From assembly GCA_003564915.1 (NCBI GenBank), contig PXDX01000081.1, forward strand, positions 1 through 27,965: a DNA stretch of 27,965 nt. The letters run 5' to 3'. Within the stretch, counting starts at the first letter, position 1; the number at the start of each line of letters is the position of its first letter. Below are positions 16,746 through 26,914 of the stretch, piece after piece. The DNA is from a candidate division WWE3 bacterium (GTDB lineage: Bacteria; Patescibacteriota; WWE3; UBA101185; UBA10185). The notes beneath the pieces were generated by a model. The model was given only the letters and a program-made list of their open reading frames with translations, was not told where the DNA came from and ran no database searches. The position numbers and the translations under genes are program-made.

Positions 16746-16890
16746 TGTTTTCTCATATTCAATATCTTATGAAAATTATACCCATGCTCTGACATTTTGG
16801 TCCCTAAATGAGGTGTACAGTAAAATCCGTTATATAAGGAAGTTTCCATAGAATATCGGCATAAATATTAGTAGTTTTTTAGTGTAAATT

Positions 16891-16896
16891 TATACT
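16891..16896 (+). promoter_or_regulatory. -10 box of the LamG giant gene
   Basis: TATACT ends 11 nt before ATG 16908. No Shine-Dalgarno precedes the ATG and no clear -35 is present; a near-leaderless message is likely. Confidence 0.4.
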
Positions 16897-16907
16897 ACAA
16901 TTAGTTA

Positions 16908-19900
16908 ATGCCTAAAAGCGAAAAAGAGAGCGTAAACGATATAAAACCTCGGCAAAAATCCTCTGCAGGAGAGTCGAGTTTTTTTGTTATTTTTGAGGCC
17001 GTTAAAGATAAGGGAGCAAAAGTACTTTCACTTGTAAAAAATCCCGGCAGTAAATTTATCCCCAAGATCACGGAAGCAGTTTTTCCGCGATTAGCTAAAA
17101 TCGGAAGCCCGATCTTTCTCGTTCTAAAAAAGTTTTGGAAATTTATGATTTCTGTTTTGCGAAAGGTAGGGGCGGTTTTTAGTTTTATTTCCATTCCTCA
17201 AAAGATCAAAGACCTTTTTAGATCTGCCTTCACAAAGACAGGCCAATTTTTTAATTGGGTCACCGCAAAAAGAAAACGATCGATTGCTTTTTCCACAGGT
17301 CTTATTGCTTTAATACTACCCCTATTATATTTGACTTTTAGAACGCCGGGAGAGGTTAAGGCCGCGCCATGGTCAAAGATTCATACCGATTATACTCAAA
17401 GGAAACGTTTGACTTTAATAAATAACAGCGGTCAAACACTTCCGGCAGGTACAACTTACAAAATTACGTTGGACACGCAAGCTCTTGTGGAGTCCGACGC
17501 ACTCTTATCCACCTGCGATGATCTGAGAGTTCTATACCAGCCAAACAATGACACCGCAATTGAATTGAACAGAAATATTGAGTATGTAGGGGGAGGTACC
17601 TGCGCCTCTTCTAATGCTTCTCATGTGGTTTTTCAACTTCAGGAAAATATTTCCGATTCTGCAAAAGATCTCAGCTATTATTTGTATTTTGGCAATAGCC
17701 GAGCAGAGGCTTATCCCGAAGCCAATGCTTTAGCAGCGTATGATATTGGAGATGCCCAGGCTACTTTTGTAGCCCCTTTTAGAGGGACAACCGAAGCGCT
17801 TGCTGCAGGAAGCGGGACTCCGACTACGGAAGAGGGGGCGATAAGATTTGGGGAGGTGGGGAGCGCGATGGAATTTAGTACCAGAGGCGATCGTTATATT
17901 TCTCTTGGATGTCCAGCATCACTTCAAAACTTACTTTCCGGATCCGTTACGTATGAGTTTTGGATTTACTATAAGGAAGATGTAAGCAGGCCTTATAACT
18001 ATTTGCTTGGGAATAATAGTGGTAGTTCCAACTCTGGACCAATGATCTATTTTAGAACGCAGAATAGGCGGATTAATTTTAGGGTGTATACTCAGGAGGG
18101 ATATGCAAGTGCTGAAAGTAATTCTGGCGCCTTTTACTTAAACACGTGGACTCATCTCGCATTTACTTATGATAGTGAGGGGGATAGAGTTCCCCGCATT
18201 TTTGTCGACGGAACGGAAGTGTCTTATAATAGGCAGGATGTTGCAGAAGGAGATCCCGTTGATGAAACAGGGTGTAATTATACAATACCTGGGAGTATTT
18301 GGACAGGCGAAAAATATTTTCAAGGTTACATGGACGAGATCCGAATTTCCAACACCATTCGTTACACCGAAAACTTCACTCCTCAGACCACCCCTTTCGT
18401 TCGCGATGAACATACGCAGCTGCTTCTTCATTTTAATGAAGGCGGTGACGACCCCAGAAACCCAGGATTTGTCATTGATGATTCCGGAAACGGTAATCAC
18501 GGAACCATAGTAGGCGGTGCAAAACACGTTTCCGGAATAGTTGGAATAGAGAATTCCACAGATGATTCAGGACATATACCCGCACATTCATATGCATCTC
18601 ATCAGGGAGTTTTTGTCGAAGAGGGTACGGTAAACAAGATTACAAATCCCAGTTTTGAACATGAGACATTCGATACCAACTGGGAGGAGGGAGTCAATGA
18701 GTTTTCTACTTTTACGCCGGGAGTGGCAAAAAGAGCCGGAGAGGGGCCTTTTGCTGCGGGAGTCATGATACAGAACGATCCTGACAATGATTCCATTGGA
18801 GATAGGATTTTCGTGGAAGATATCTATTTGAGTAATATTAGCGGCCAGTTTCATGAGAATTTTGATCAGGAACAAGGTAGTATAGTATTTTGGTGGACCC
18901 CGGAATTCGGTTCGAGCGATATTAGTAGTACTAATCATTTTTACCTATTTCATGTTAATAATCGGTTTTTTCTAAGATATAGGTATAGTGATAATAGTTT
19001 TGAGTGGCGTGCAGGATCAACTGTAAGCTCTATTCAAAATCATTCAATAAGTGCAGGAGTTACTTATTTAGTTACACTAAGATGGGATTTTAATAATTAT
19101 CTAACGGGCACTGATTATTCAATACTAACGGTGGGTAGTAGTTCTTACTCCGGAATCACATCAATAGACAGCATAAGCGCGATTGATCTTCATATAGGGT
19201 CTGGTACAGGCGGTACATCAGCCAATGCTCTTATTGAAGGATTTACAGTTTATCGGCGTCCGCTTTTTGATGGTACTAACGGAATCGATGTTGGTAACGG
19301 AAATGAGCTTTCGCAAATCTACAATAGCGATGACGGTTGGGATCCGGTTTTAGTTACAGGTTCATGGGATGTAGTTTTTGCACTGCCCACGAATGCTTCC
19401 ACAGGCGAGCTCACTACAGGTACAGGCGAGGCATGGACACATCCCCATTCTTCAAATCTATTATATACATCTACCACAAACACCGGCGGCTTTATGATGA
19501 ACGGAACTTATACCAATGACGGGTGGTCCGATGAGGGCACGCCTACCAATGTTGAAGCCCTAGATGCGTCGGAAAGAATATTCGCGGGAGGATACAAGTG
19601 GACTAACGATGCTGCACAGGAAGGTTTGTATCACGATATTTCCGTTACTCCGGGGGACGCCTTTGTTATTAGGGCAATTGCTCATTCGGATGGAACCGCG
19701 ATACCGGAGGTCATTTTCTATGATCAGACGAACGATGTAGAAATAAGTTCTTTAACGGGAACAACGACTTCAACAAGAACGACTCCAGATGTATTCATTT
19801 TTACCGGCGAAGCTCCTGCCGGATGTGAGATTGTAAGAGTGAAAATTATCAATACGGAATCTTCGGGAACGGTTTATTGGCATCAGGTGGAGGTATTGGA

Positions 19901-22900
19901 AAATTTGTTTGACAGTCCGAGCATGGAAAGGGGCACGGGGGATCCCTGGATTCTTGATGGATGGACCAATCATAATATTGGGGCCGGAGAAAGCGCACAA
20001 GTATCTTATATCCAACACTCCGGGAGTTACTCTTTGTCTTATATATGGGATGGAAATTATACAGGGCTTTCCCAGTATAGATCCATTCCAATATCGTTAG
20101 GAAGTTTCTATGCCGCAGGTGGGTTTTTTAGATCGTTTACACACAATATAGGTAATTTGGACCGGCAAGCGGGTCTTAGGTTTCCAGACATGGGACATCA
20201 AAGCGGAGCAGATCTTGCACATCATTTTGGCACTACGTTTGGAGTTCGCGGTGTAGGATCTCCCGGAGTATGGTTGTCAGGTAAGGGCGTTGGAATTGCC
20301 AATAGCGATTCCTCAGAAGTACGTATTATGGCGGTTTATTATGGTGCCGACACTTACTACTATGATGATATATTCTTTTTTCCTCTAGACGACGTTCCCA
20401 TCACCGTTATTTCTGCTACAGCTGCGGAATCAATAGAGAACGACAGGATTCGAGTGGACGGTGCGGACACATACACTCACACCCTCCCAACACTAACAAC
20501 CACGGTCGGAAACATAGAATTTGAATACGTCCCTCGCTATGATGCTGCAAATGTAACAAATTTTGGAGAAGCTACACCACACATCGCTGAATTTTACGGA
20601 GATTCCGAGAATTACATAAAACTTTACTGGTCTGCCGCAAACACAATCACTCTAATGTATGATATGGATAATTCCGGAGAGGTCTCGGATACGTGGGATG
20701 CGACAGGTGCAATATCTGCGGGAACTCCTTATGCAATGGAAATATCCTATACCGGTGAAGGGGATATGACTTTAGTTGTAGATGGCGTGACCAGGATCAC
20801 GCTTTCCTCTATACCGGAAGCTTTTGGTACGGTTCCGGCAACAGCTTATTGGGGCTCAGATAGCTTGGGTACTCAGCAGGGAGATGCGGTTTTTCTCCCG
20901 CACCCCTTGAATTCGGAAGAGAATACTGATATTCCTTATTCCAAGTTTGGAGAGAAATCTGCAAGATTGCAAAACTCCGGCGGGGATGGTAGGGGTTTTG
21001 TGACATCTGTGAATACTGAGACATCCAGAGTACATACTTTGTCAGCATATGTTTACGATGGTACTTCAGGAAATGTTGGCGGAACAGTAGATTCAGATAT
21101 TGCCGAATTGATCTTCAACGGCGCTGTTCAGACCACAAATTACGTGAATATGGGAGGAGGTTGGTGGAGGTTATGGTACTCAGGATATCCCGGGTTCTCG
21201 GAAGGTTATGATGAGGCCAACCTGGATAGTGATCAGGGCCTTTATACAGATGATAGTACTGAATTCTTATCGCAGGGATTTCAATTGAATGAAAGCGTTC
21301 CTATAGATTTTTTATATCTTCGACTTAATAGAGTTGGTTCAGCGGGGTGGGTACAGGTAGAAATTCAGACCGACTCAGGAGGTGTTCCATCCGGAACTAC
21401 CTTTACCAATGGTGTTTCTGTTTGTACTGGGGGTTATAGGCCCGTTTATCATACATATAGATTTGATTTTCAGGATCATCCTGTTCTTTCGCCAGACACC
21501 CCTTACCATATAGTATTGAAATCTTATACAGACCATAGTTGTACAACACCTCGAACCGCCCCCGATCCGGCTAATTACTGGATTTGGGGATATGATGGGA
21601 GCTCTTCTTCCTATGTATATGGAGACCGCGCTACTTATGACGGAACAAGTTGGACAACTTATTCCGGAGAAGATCATATATTTATGATAAACGGATACAA
21701 CTCTCAGGATTTTGGTTTGCAGGTTGCAGCAGGAAAGACGATTTATTTTGACGGAGTGCAGATAGAGGAAAAATACGGCACTCACATCACGCGCGGAGGT
21801 TATGGTGCTGACGACTACATAACTACTTATATGGATGGAAGTATGGGAGAGGGGTACTCTTGGTCTGGTACCCCTCATAACAGTAGCAGTGTTAGAATAG
21901 GATCTAGGCTTAGATATGATTATACCGATAACATATCGGCCTCTGAGGGGTCACTTAGTTTTTGGGTTAAAGTTCCTTATACTCAAAAGGGAGGGCCTTG
22001 GAACCGTGGGGGAACATATTTTTCAACAAATGGCTTAGATGGAATGAGAATATTCCACCAAAGCGATGCAGATAATACACATTGCAGCTTTGGGGATTCT
22101 CACGTTAGCTGGGATAGTGTGAATCCCAATACTTGGTACATGGTATCCGTAGTGTGGAGTGGTACCTCTTTTTCCTGTTATTTGAATGCCAATCAGGAAG
22201 GTACCGGTGAGAGTAGTTCACCTGTTGCGATCGGAACCATGGATGTTGGTGGGGGATTGATTTATGGCCATTATACCTACGGATCTGCCACAATTTCTAA
22301 TCTTCGTATCTACAACTCCGCTCTTACTTCAACTCAAGTCGCCGGCCTGTACTATTCCGGTCTCGGCTCTCATATGACCGATGCAGTGCCCACTCAAAGA
22401 TTTGCCTACGGAGATCCTACATTGGCTTGGAGATTTGATGAAGGTTCCGGTTCCATTGCGCATGATTCCACAATAAATCAAAAACACGGAGTGATTTCGG
22501 GAGCTGTTTGGAGCGATGACACAATCGCAGGAGGATCTTCTTCCAAATCCTTACGGTTCAACGGTGTAGATAGTTATGTTTCCCGCCCATATAATAAAGA
22601 TTCTGAATTAGATCCGTCAACGGAGCCCTTCGCTGTATCTGCATGGTTCAAAAGAGCAGGGGATATTACTGATACGGAAACCATAGTCTCTCGGCATAAC
22701 ACCGCCGGTTACAAGCTCTACATGAATTCCTCCGGGAATATATGTTTTGGAATTGATGATGACAGCACCTGGGGGCCGGATAATGTTGTATGCACGGCAG
22801 AGTCATATGCTGACAACAATTGGCATCATGTGTTGGCAGTTAAAGGTGACAGCAACATAGAAGTATTCATTGACGGAATTCAGAGAGGGAGTACCCCAGT

Positions 22901-25900
22901 AACAGTCACCGGATCTCTTACAGGTCGTTCGCAAACATTTTATGTAGGTATTGATAGTGATGGTACATCTAATCTCTGGAACGGTTTTATTGATATGGTG
23001 AGATTTTATAATAAAGCCAGAACTGAGGAAAACGCCCGGCAGGAGTTTATTGCTCGGGGATCTGTCTTGGGTGTGGCCGCACAATTTGGTAAAGATGATA
23101 CTGAAAGCACTTTGAGAAAAGGTTTGATTGGTTATTGGAAGATGGATGAGGAGAGTTGGGATGGTACCGCGGGAGAGGTTATTGATTCTTCGGGAAATGA
23201 GAATCATGGGACGGCTATGTGTGAAGGTGAAGAATGTACCGTACCAACAACAAGTGCGGGGAGGTTTGGTAGAGGAGGAGAATCTTTTTCTACATTCGAC
23301 GGGTATTTGGATATTCCATATGAGTCAAACCTAGCAATAAGCAATGAGGTTACCATCTCAGCATGGGTAAATATGACTGATTATGGAGCTTGGTATGATC
23401 ATTGGATTATGCATAAGGGTAGTGGAATATATGTTAATTATCATTTAAAAATAAGAGAACAATCAGGTTATTTTCCCGAATTCTCATTTACAACCAGTGA
23501 TTCAACTTCCCACACATGGCGAGCATCAACCGGAATCTCAACAGATGTTTGGACTCATGTAACCATATCTTACAGATATGGTGATGGTAATAGCATACGT
23601 CTCTACGTTGACGGTAGTCACATAGAAGGTTCTTGGATTTCGGGTAATGGAAACGTCTTTCCTTATATTGGTAATGAAAATTTGTATATTGGAGGGTTTC
23701 AAAATAGTTATAATACTTCTTTTTTAGGTTCACTTGACGAAATCAGAATATACAACCGCGCACTTTCTTCCGCTGAAATCCGCGCTCTTTACGAATGGGC
23801 GCCGGGACCCATATCTCGATTAAAATTTGATGAAGGTTCCGGTACCACGGCTCGTGATTCCGGCGTCAACCCCAACGATGCAACTTTAAGTTCAAATATT
23901 GAATGGACTATGGGTAGATTTGGAAGAGCTATAGAATTATTAAGTAGCGATTCCGTTGTAAACGTAGGAAGCGATGCCTCGATAAATAATCCGTATAGCT
24001 GGACCATGTCGGCTTGGGTTAATCCCAGAACCGTAAACCCAGGATATGCTTCCCGAATAATTCAAAAAGGTGTCTTAAATTCCCAAGGGCGGGGGATAAA
24101 TCTTCTATCAACAGGGGAGTTGGAAGCATTTCAAGCTTGTTCAGGAACAGATGCTTTGACAATAACAACAAGTACACTCCCTGAGAACAGCTGGTCCTAT
24201 GTAACCGCTGTATATAATGATTTTACTCGCCGGATAGAAATATATATTAATGGCGTCAAGCAAACTTATAGCACATATCAGCAAGGAGATAGCAGCTCGT
24301 CGACTTCGGACGAATCAAGCTATGATCTACTTATCGGTAACCGTTTGGATTTGGATAGAGGGTTTCCGGGGATAATCGATGATTTTGTTCATTACGATTA
24401 TGATCGCACTCAAAAACAAATCGTAAGTGATATGAATGCAGGGCATCCGGTGCCCGGTTCTCCGATAGGGTCTCCCCTGATACATTTTAAGTTTGATGAA
24501 GGATATGGAGGTGTTGTGCATAATCATGGGAGTGGGGGTGCCTCCTATAATGCTTATTTGGCAGGACCTTCCACAAATTGTCCGGGTGCTTCCACTTGCC
24601 CAACTTGGATAAAGTCTGGGAAATTTGACGGGGCGCTTAGTTTTGATGGAGCCGCTGATCCTGACGGAGATTGGGCTACAGTTGATCTCCCTGATCTTAT
24701 AGGTAGTGGAAAAGGATCATTTGCCATTAGTGCGTGGTTAAAGCAAAATGGAATAACTGGAAATTCTATGGGTATAACTAAAGTGGGTTGGAATGGTGGG
24801 ATAAATCCGATAGGGTGGTCGCAAGGTTTTATCTGTCAAATCGCCAATACTACACCTGAGAACTTTACTATCAATTATACAACAGATATTGGTCAGTGGA
24901 ATCATTATGTTTGTCAATACGATGAGGATACAGGGAAGTTATCGCTTTATGTTAATGGTGACTTCTATTCCGACATTGATGTTATCGGTACTATACGTGA
25001 TTATAGTGATACTTTCTATCTTGGGGGAATAAACGGAAATGCTGGCGGGAATTTCGATGTTGATGAATTAAAAATCTATAGTTTTACCCTCACTTCCGAG
25101 GAAGTAAAAATTGACTATAATAGGGGATTTGCTCAAGTTATGGGATCTCTTAGTACTGCTGATTCAGGAGCACCTGATAGTTCGGCTGCTCGTAAATACT
25201 GTGTTCCGGGCGATGATTCCTATTGTGAATCCCCGATAGGAGAGTGGTTGTTGAATGAGGGGACGGGCAGTATTGCAAGAGATACGAGCGGAAGCGGTTT
25301 TGACGGCACACTGATGAACGATCCGGCATGGGTCTTGGGGAAAGTGGGGAGAGCGTTGGAATTTGATGGAACCAATTATGTCAATACTGTAAACACCCCT
25401 CATCTGACCGATGGATTTACGGTTTGCGGCTGGTTCAATTGGAGTGGAACAGCAGCACCTAACAGGGATTTTATAGTTTCCGATCACGATTCTACAGGCA
25501 ACGATGTAAATTATAGTTTGTTTTATAGCGATTCAACCGGAAAATTACAATCAGAATTTAGAGCGACTAATGATAACTGGTACGTAGCGGCTAGTGACAC
25601 CGACATAGAGAGTAATACTTGGTATCATGGCTGTGCTGTACATGATACCAATACTTTGCAGATCTATTTGAACGGTCGTCCCGACGGCTCTCCTACAGAT
25701 GTTTCAGGATTGACGCCTAAAGATTCGAGTGGGGTTTTTAGTATTGCCCAAGCCGGTAGTGTAACTGTTCCTTTTGAAACCGAAAATACATTCCATGGAA
25801 CTATCGACCAGGTTCGTTTATATGATTATGCGCGTACCCCCGCTCAAATTGCTTGGGAATACAATCGCGGAGCTCCGATAGGTTGGTGGCGCTTCAACGA

Positions 25901-26585
25901 GTGTTCCGGTACAACCGTTTATGATTACGCTCCCGGTGCGAATAATGACTATGTAGGCAATGACGGTACGATACACATCGGCCCTTCCGGAACCAACACT
26001 TCGGCCGGAACCTGTACGTCAGGCGATACTTCCCATGCTTGGTATAACGGCCGGGAAGGAAAATTCGGTTCCAGCTTACATTTTGATGGGACGGATGATT
26101 ATGTTGATCTTGGCATAATACCCGAGCATCAATTCTCGGAGGACTTTACGGTGAGTGCGTGGGTTAGTGTATCAAGTTTTACTTCTTGGAGAGGAATTGT
26201 AACTCATATGCACGCTTCGACTAATTATGGTTGGGGATTAACTATTGACGGTGACTTAAATTTAGGATTTCATATACACAGCGGAGCTTATTCTTTTATA
26301 CCTGTTGATCAAAATCCGGAAATTGGTGAATGGGTACATCTTTTGGGAGTAAGAAGAGATGGAACAAATTATGTTTATCTAAATGGTATTCAACAAACAA
26401 CGACGAGTACTACTTCTCCTCCTAATACTACAACAGTACCTACGGTCATAGGAAGATGGCGTGGAGATTTTGATGGCATGTATTTCAACGGTATGATCGA
26501 CGACGTCCGCATCTACAACTACGCCCTTACGGAAGTTCAAGTGAGGGAAGTCTATAACTATGGAGCAGTAAGGTTCGGGGATTAA
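16908..26585 (+). CDS. Giant DUF2341/LamG multidomain surface protein (3225 aa)
   Basis: Residues 1-123 are basic and cytoplasmic. A membrane helix follows (about 126-144, IAFSTGLIALILPLLYLTF), with VKA/AP as a possible cleavage site. Residues ~155-260 look like a DUF2341 module (RKRLTLINNSGQTL, DDLRVLYQ, YYLYFGN). A first LamG/concanavalin-like module spans ~280-490 (WTHLAFTYD, MDEIRISNTIRY). The middle (~590-1640) has carbohydrate-binding-like beta modules, one starting TNPSFEHETFDTNWEEG and others ending IYFDGVQIEE. Seven LamG modules run in tandem from ~1643 to the C-terminus. Each has a 'FDEGSGSIAHDST' opening, a 'WHHVLAV...YIDG' core and a 'DEIRIYNRALSSAEI' ending. Sparse paired Cys suggest disulfides outside the cell. 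No sortase or C-terminal anchor is seen. Likely role: adhesion to a host or glycan; inferred. Confidence 0.88.
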   Translation: MPKSEKESVNDIKPRQKSSAGESSFFVIFEAVKDKGAKVLSLVKNPGSKFIPKITEAVFPRLAKIGSPIFLVLKKFWKFMISVLRKVGAVFSFISIPQKIKDLFRSAFTKTGQFFNWVTAKRKRSIAFSTGLIALILPLLYLTFRTPGEVKAAPWSKIHTDYTQRKRLTLINNSGQTLPAGTTYKITLDTQALVESDALLSTCDDLRVLYQPNNDTAIELNRNIEYVGGGTCASSNASHVVFQLQENISDSAKDLSYYLYFGNSRAEAYPEANALAAYDIGDAQATFVAPFRGTTEALAAGSGTPTTEEGAIRFGEVGSAMEFSTRGDRYISLGCPASLQNLLSGSVTYEFWIYYKEDVSRPYNYLLGNNSGSSNSGPMIYFRTQNRRINFRVYTQEGYASAESNSGAFYLNTWTHLAFTYDSEGDRVPRIFVDGTEVSYNRQDVAEGDPVDETGCNYTIPGSIWTGEKYFQGYMDEIRISNTIRYTENFTPQTTPFVRDEHTQLLLHFNEGGDDPRNPGFVIDDSGNGNHGTIVGGAKHVSGIVGIENSTDDSGHIPAHSYASHQGVFVEEGTVNKITNPSFEHETFDTNWEEGVNEFSTFTPGVAKRAGEGPFAAGVMIQNDPDNDSIGDRIFVEDIYLSNISGQFHENFDQEQGSIVFWWTPEFGSSDISSTNHFYLFHVNNRFFLRYRYSDNSFEWRAGSTVSSIQNHSISAGVTYLVTLRWDFNNYLTGTDYSILTVGSSSYSGITSIDSISAIDLHIGSGTGGTSANALIEGFTVYRRPLFDGTNGIDVGNGNELSQIYNSDDGWDPVLVTGSWDVVFALPTNASTGELTTGTGEAWTHPHSSNLLYTSTTNTGGFMMNGTYTNDGWSDEGTPTNVEALDASERIFAGGYKWTNDAAQEGLYHDISVTPGDAFVIRAIAHSDGTAIPEVIFYDQTNDVEISSLTGTTTSTRTTPDVFIFTGEAPAGCEIVRVKIINTESSGTVYWHQVEVLENLFDSPSMERGTGDPWILDGWTNHNIGAGESAQVSYIQHSGSYSLSYIWDGNYTGLSQYRSIPISLGSFYAAGGFFRSFTHNIGNLDRQAGLRFPDMGHQSGADLAHHFGTTFGVRGVGSPGVWLSGKGVGIANSDSSEVRIMAVYYGADTYYYDDIFFFPLDDVPITVISATAAESIENDRIRVDGADTYTHTLPTLTTTVGNIEFEYVPRYDAANVTNFGEATPHIAEFYGDSENYIKLYWSAANTITLMYDMDNSGEVSDTWDATGAISAGTPYAMEISYTGEGDMTLVVDGVTRITLSSIPEAFGTVPATAYWGSDSLGTQQGDAVFLPHPLNSEENTDIPYSKFGEKSARLQNSGGDGRGFVTSVNTETSRVHTLSAYVYDGTSGNVGGTVDSDIAELIFNGAVQTTNYVNMGGGWWRLWYSGYPGFSEGYDEANLDSDQGLYTDDSTEFLSQGFQLNESVPIDFLYLRLNRVGSAGWVQVEIQTDSGGVPSGTTFTNGVSVCTGGYRPVYHTYRFDFQDHPVLSPDTPYHIVLKSYTDHSCTTPRTAPDPANYWIWGYDGSSSSYVYGDRATYDGTSWTTYSGEDHIFMINGYNSQDFGLQVAAGKTIYFDGVQIEEKYGTHITRGGYGADDYITTYMDGSMGEGYSWSGTPHNSSSVRIGSRLRYDYTDNISASEGSLSFWVKVPYTQKGGPWNRGGTYFSTNGLDGMRIFHQSDADNTHCSFGDSHVSWDSVNPNTWYMVSVVWSGTSFSCYLNANQEGTGESSSPVAIGTMDVGGGLIYGHYTYGSATISNLRIYNSALTSTQVAGLYYSGLGSHMTDAVPTQRFAYGDPTLAWRFDEGSGSIAHDSTINQKHGVISGAVWSDDTIAGGSSSKSLRFNGVDSYVSRPYNKDSELDPSTEPFAVSAWFKRAGDITDTETIVSRHNTAGYKLYMNSSGNICFGIDDDSTWGPDNVVCTAESYADNNWHHVLAVKGDSNIEVFIDGIQRGSTPVTVTGSLTGRSQTFYVGIDSDGTSNLWNGFIDMVRFYNKARTEENARQEFIARGSVLGVAAQFGKDDTESTLRKGLIGYWKMDEESWDGTAGEVIDSSGNENHGTAMCEGEECTVPTTSAGRFGRGGESFSTFDGYLDIPYESNLAISNEVTISAWVNMTDYGAWYDHWIMHKGSGIYVNYHLKIREQSGYFPEFSFTTSDSTSHTWRASTGISTDVWTHVTISYRYGDGNSIRLYVDGSHIEGSWISGNGNVFPYIGNENLYIGGFQNSYNTSFLGSLDEIRIYNRALSSAEIRALYEWAPGPISRLKFDEGSGTTARDSGVNPNDATLSSNIEWTMGRFGRAIELLSSDSVVNVGSDASINNPYSWTMSAWVNPRTVNPGYASRIIQKGVLNSQGRGINLLSTGELEAFQACSGTDALTITTSTLPENSWSYVTAVYNDFTRRIEIYINGVKQTYSTYQQGDSSSSTSDESSYDLLIGNRLDLDRGFPGIIDDFVHYDYDRTQKQIVSDMNAGHPVPGSPIGSPLIHFKFDEGYGGVVHNHGSGGASYNAYLAGPSTNCPGASTCPTWIKSGKFDGALSFDGAADPDGDWATVDLPDLIGSGKGSFAISAWLKQNGITGNSMGITKVGWNGGINPIGWSQGFICQIANTTPENFTINYTTDIGQWNHYVCQYDEDTGKLSLYVNGDFYSDIDVIGTIRDYSDTFYLGGINGNAGGNFDVDELKIYSFTLTSEEVKIDYNRGFAQVMGSLSTADSGAPDSSAARKYCVPGDDSYCESPIGEWLLNEGTGSIARDTSGSGFDGTLMNDPAWVLGKVGRALEFDGTNYVNTVNTPHLTDGFTVCGWFNWSGTAAPNRDFIVSDHDSTGNDVNYSLFYSDSTGKLQSEFRATNDNWYVAASDTDIESNTWYHGCAVHDTNTLQIYLNGRPDGSPTDVSGLTPKDSSGVFSIAQAGSVTVPFETENTFHGTIDQVRLYDYARTPAQIAWEYNRGAPIGWWRFNECSGTTVYDYAPGANNDYVGNDGTIHIGPSGTNTSAGTCTSGDTSHAWYNGREGKFGSSLHFDGTDDYVDLGIIPEHQFSEDFTVSAWVSVSSFTSWRGIVTHMHASTNYGWGLTIDGDLNLGFHIHSGAYSFIPVDQNPEIGEWVHLLGVRRDGTNYVYLNGIQQTTTSTTSPPNTTTVPTVIGRWRGDFDGMYFNGMIDDVRIYNYALTEVQVREVYNYGAVRFGD

Positions 26586-26625
26586 AACACACCCTCTTTT
26601 CCTCCTCATCCCCCCCCTCACTCCG

Positions 26626-26654
26626 TTGACACGGGTACTGCCATATGATTTAAT
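26626..26654 (+). promoter_or_regulatory. Promoter of rpmB
   Basis: Consensus TTGACA (26626-26631), 17-nt spacer, TTTAAT (26649-26654) preceded by TGA. The box ends 9 nt before the ATG, so the transcript is nearly leaderless. Confidence 0.75.
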
Positions 26655-26663
26655 CCTTTTGTT

Positions 26664-26888
26664 ATGTCCAAAGTCTGTGATATTTGCCAGAAAGGCGCAA
26701 AAAAAGGAAATCTTGTCCCCAGAGGGATCGGTAGAAGGGTAACCTCTCGGACGATCAGGAGGCAAATGCCTAATCTAAGAAACCGTCGTTTTAAAATAGA
26801 CGGTAAGACTATTAGTGCAACCATTTGCGCTTCCTGCCTAAAAAGAATTAAAAAGGATCCATCTTACAAAAGAAAACTGGTCTCATAG
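26664..26888 (+). CDS. rpmB: Large ribosomal subunit protein bL28, zinc-binding form
   Basis: The 74-residue basic protein begins MSKVCDICQKGAKKGNLV and contains RRQMPNLRNRRF and TICASCLKRIKK. The two CxxC pairs (C5/C8 and a second near the C-terminus) make it the zinc-ribbon 'C+' form of bL28. Normal length. Monocistronic with its own strong promoter; no Shine-Dalgarno, consistent with a leaderless start. Confidence 0.95.
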   Translation: MSKVCDICQKGAKKGNLVPRGIGRRVTSRTIRRQMPNLRNRRFKIDGKTISATICASCLKRIKKDPSYKRKLVS

Positions 26889-26894
26889 ATTCCT

Positions 26895-26914
26895 AAATAA
26901 TATTCATTATTTTT
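26895..26914. terminator. Weak AT-rich hairpin between rpmB and fmt
   Basis: AAATAAT-ATTC-ATTATTT (26895-26912), a 7-bp AT stem followed by T on the + strand, lies between the convergent gene ends. Stability is low. Confidence 0.4.

Noticed and set aside
22420..26585. Recurring short DNA blocks resembling a direct-repeat array
   Set aside because: They lie in one long reading frame and encode the conserved openings and endings of LamG modules; spacing of ~650 nt does not fit CRISPR.
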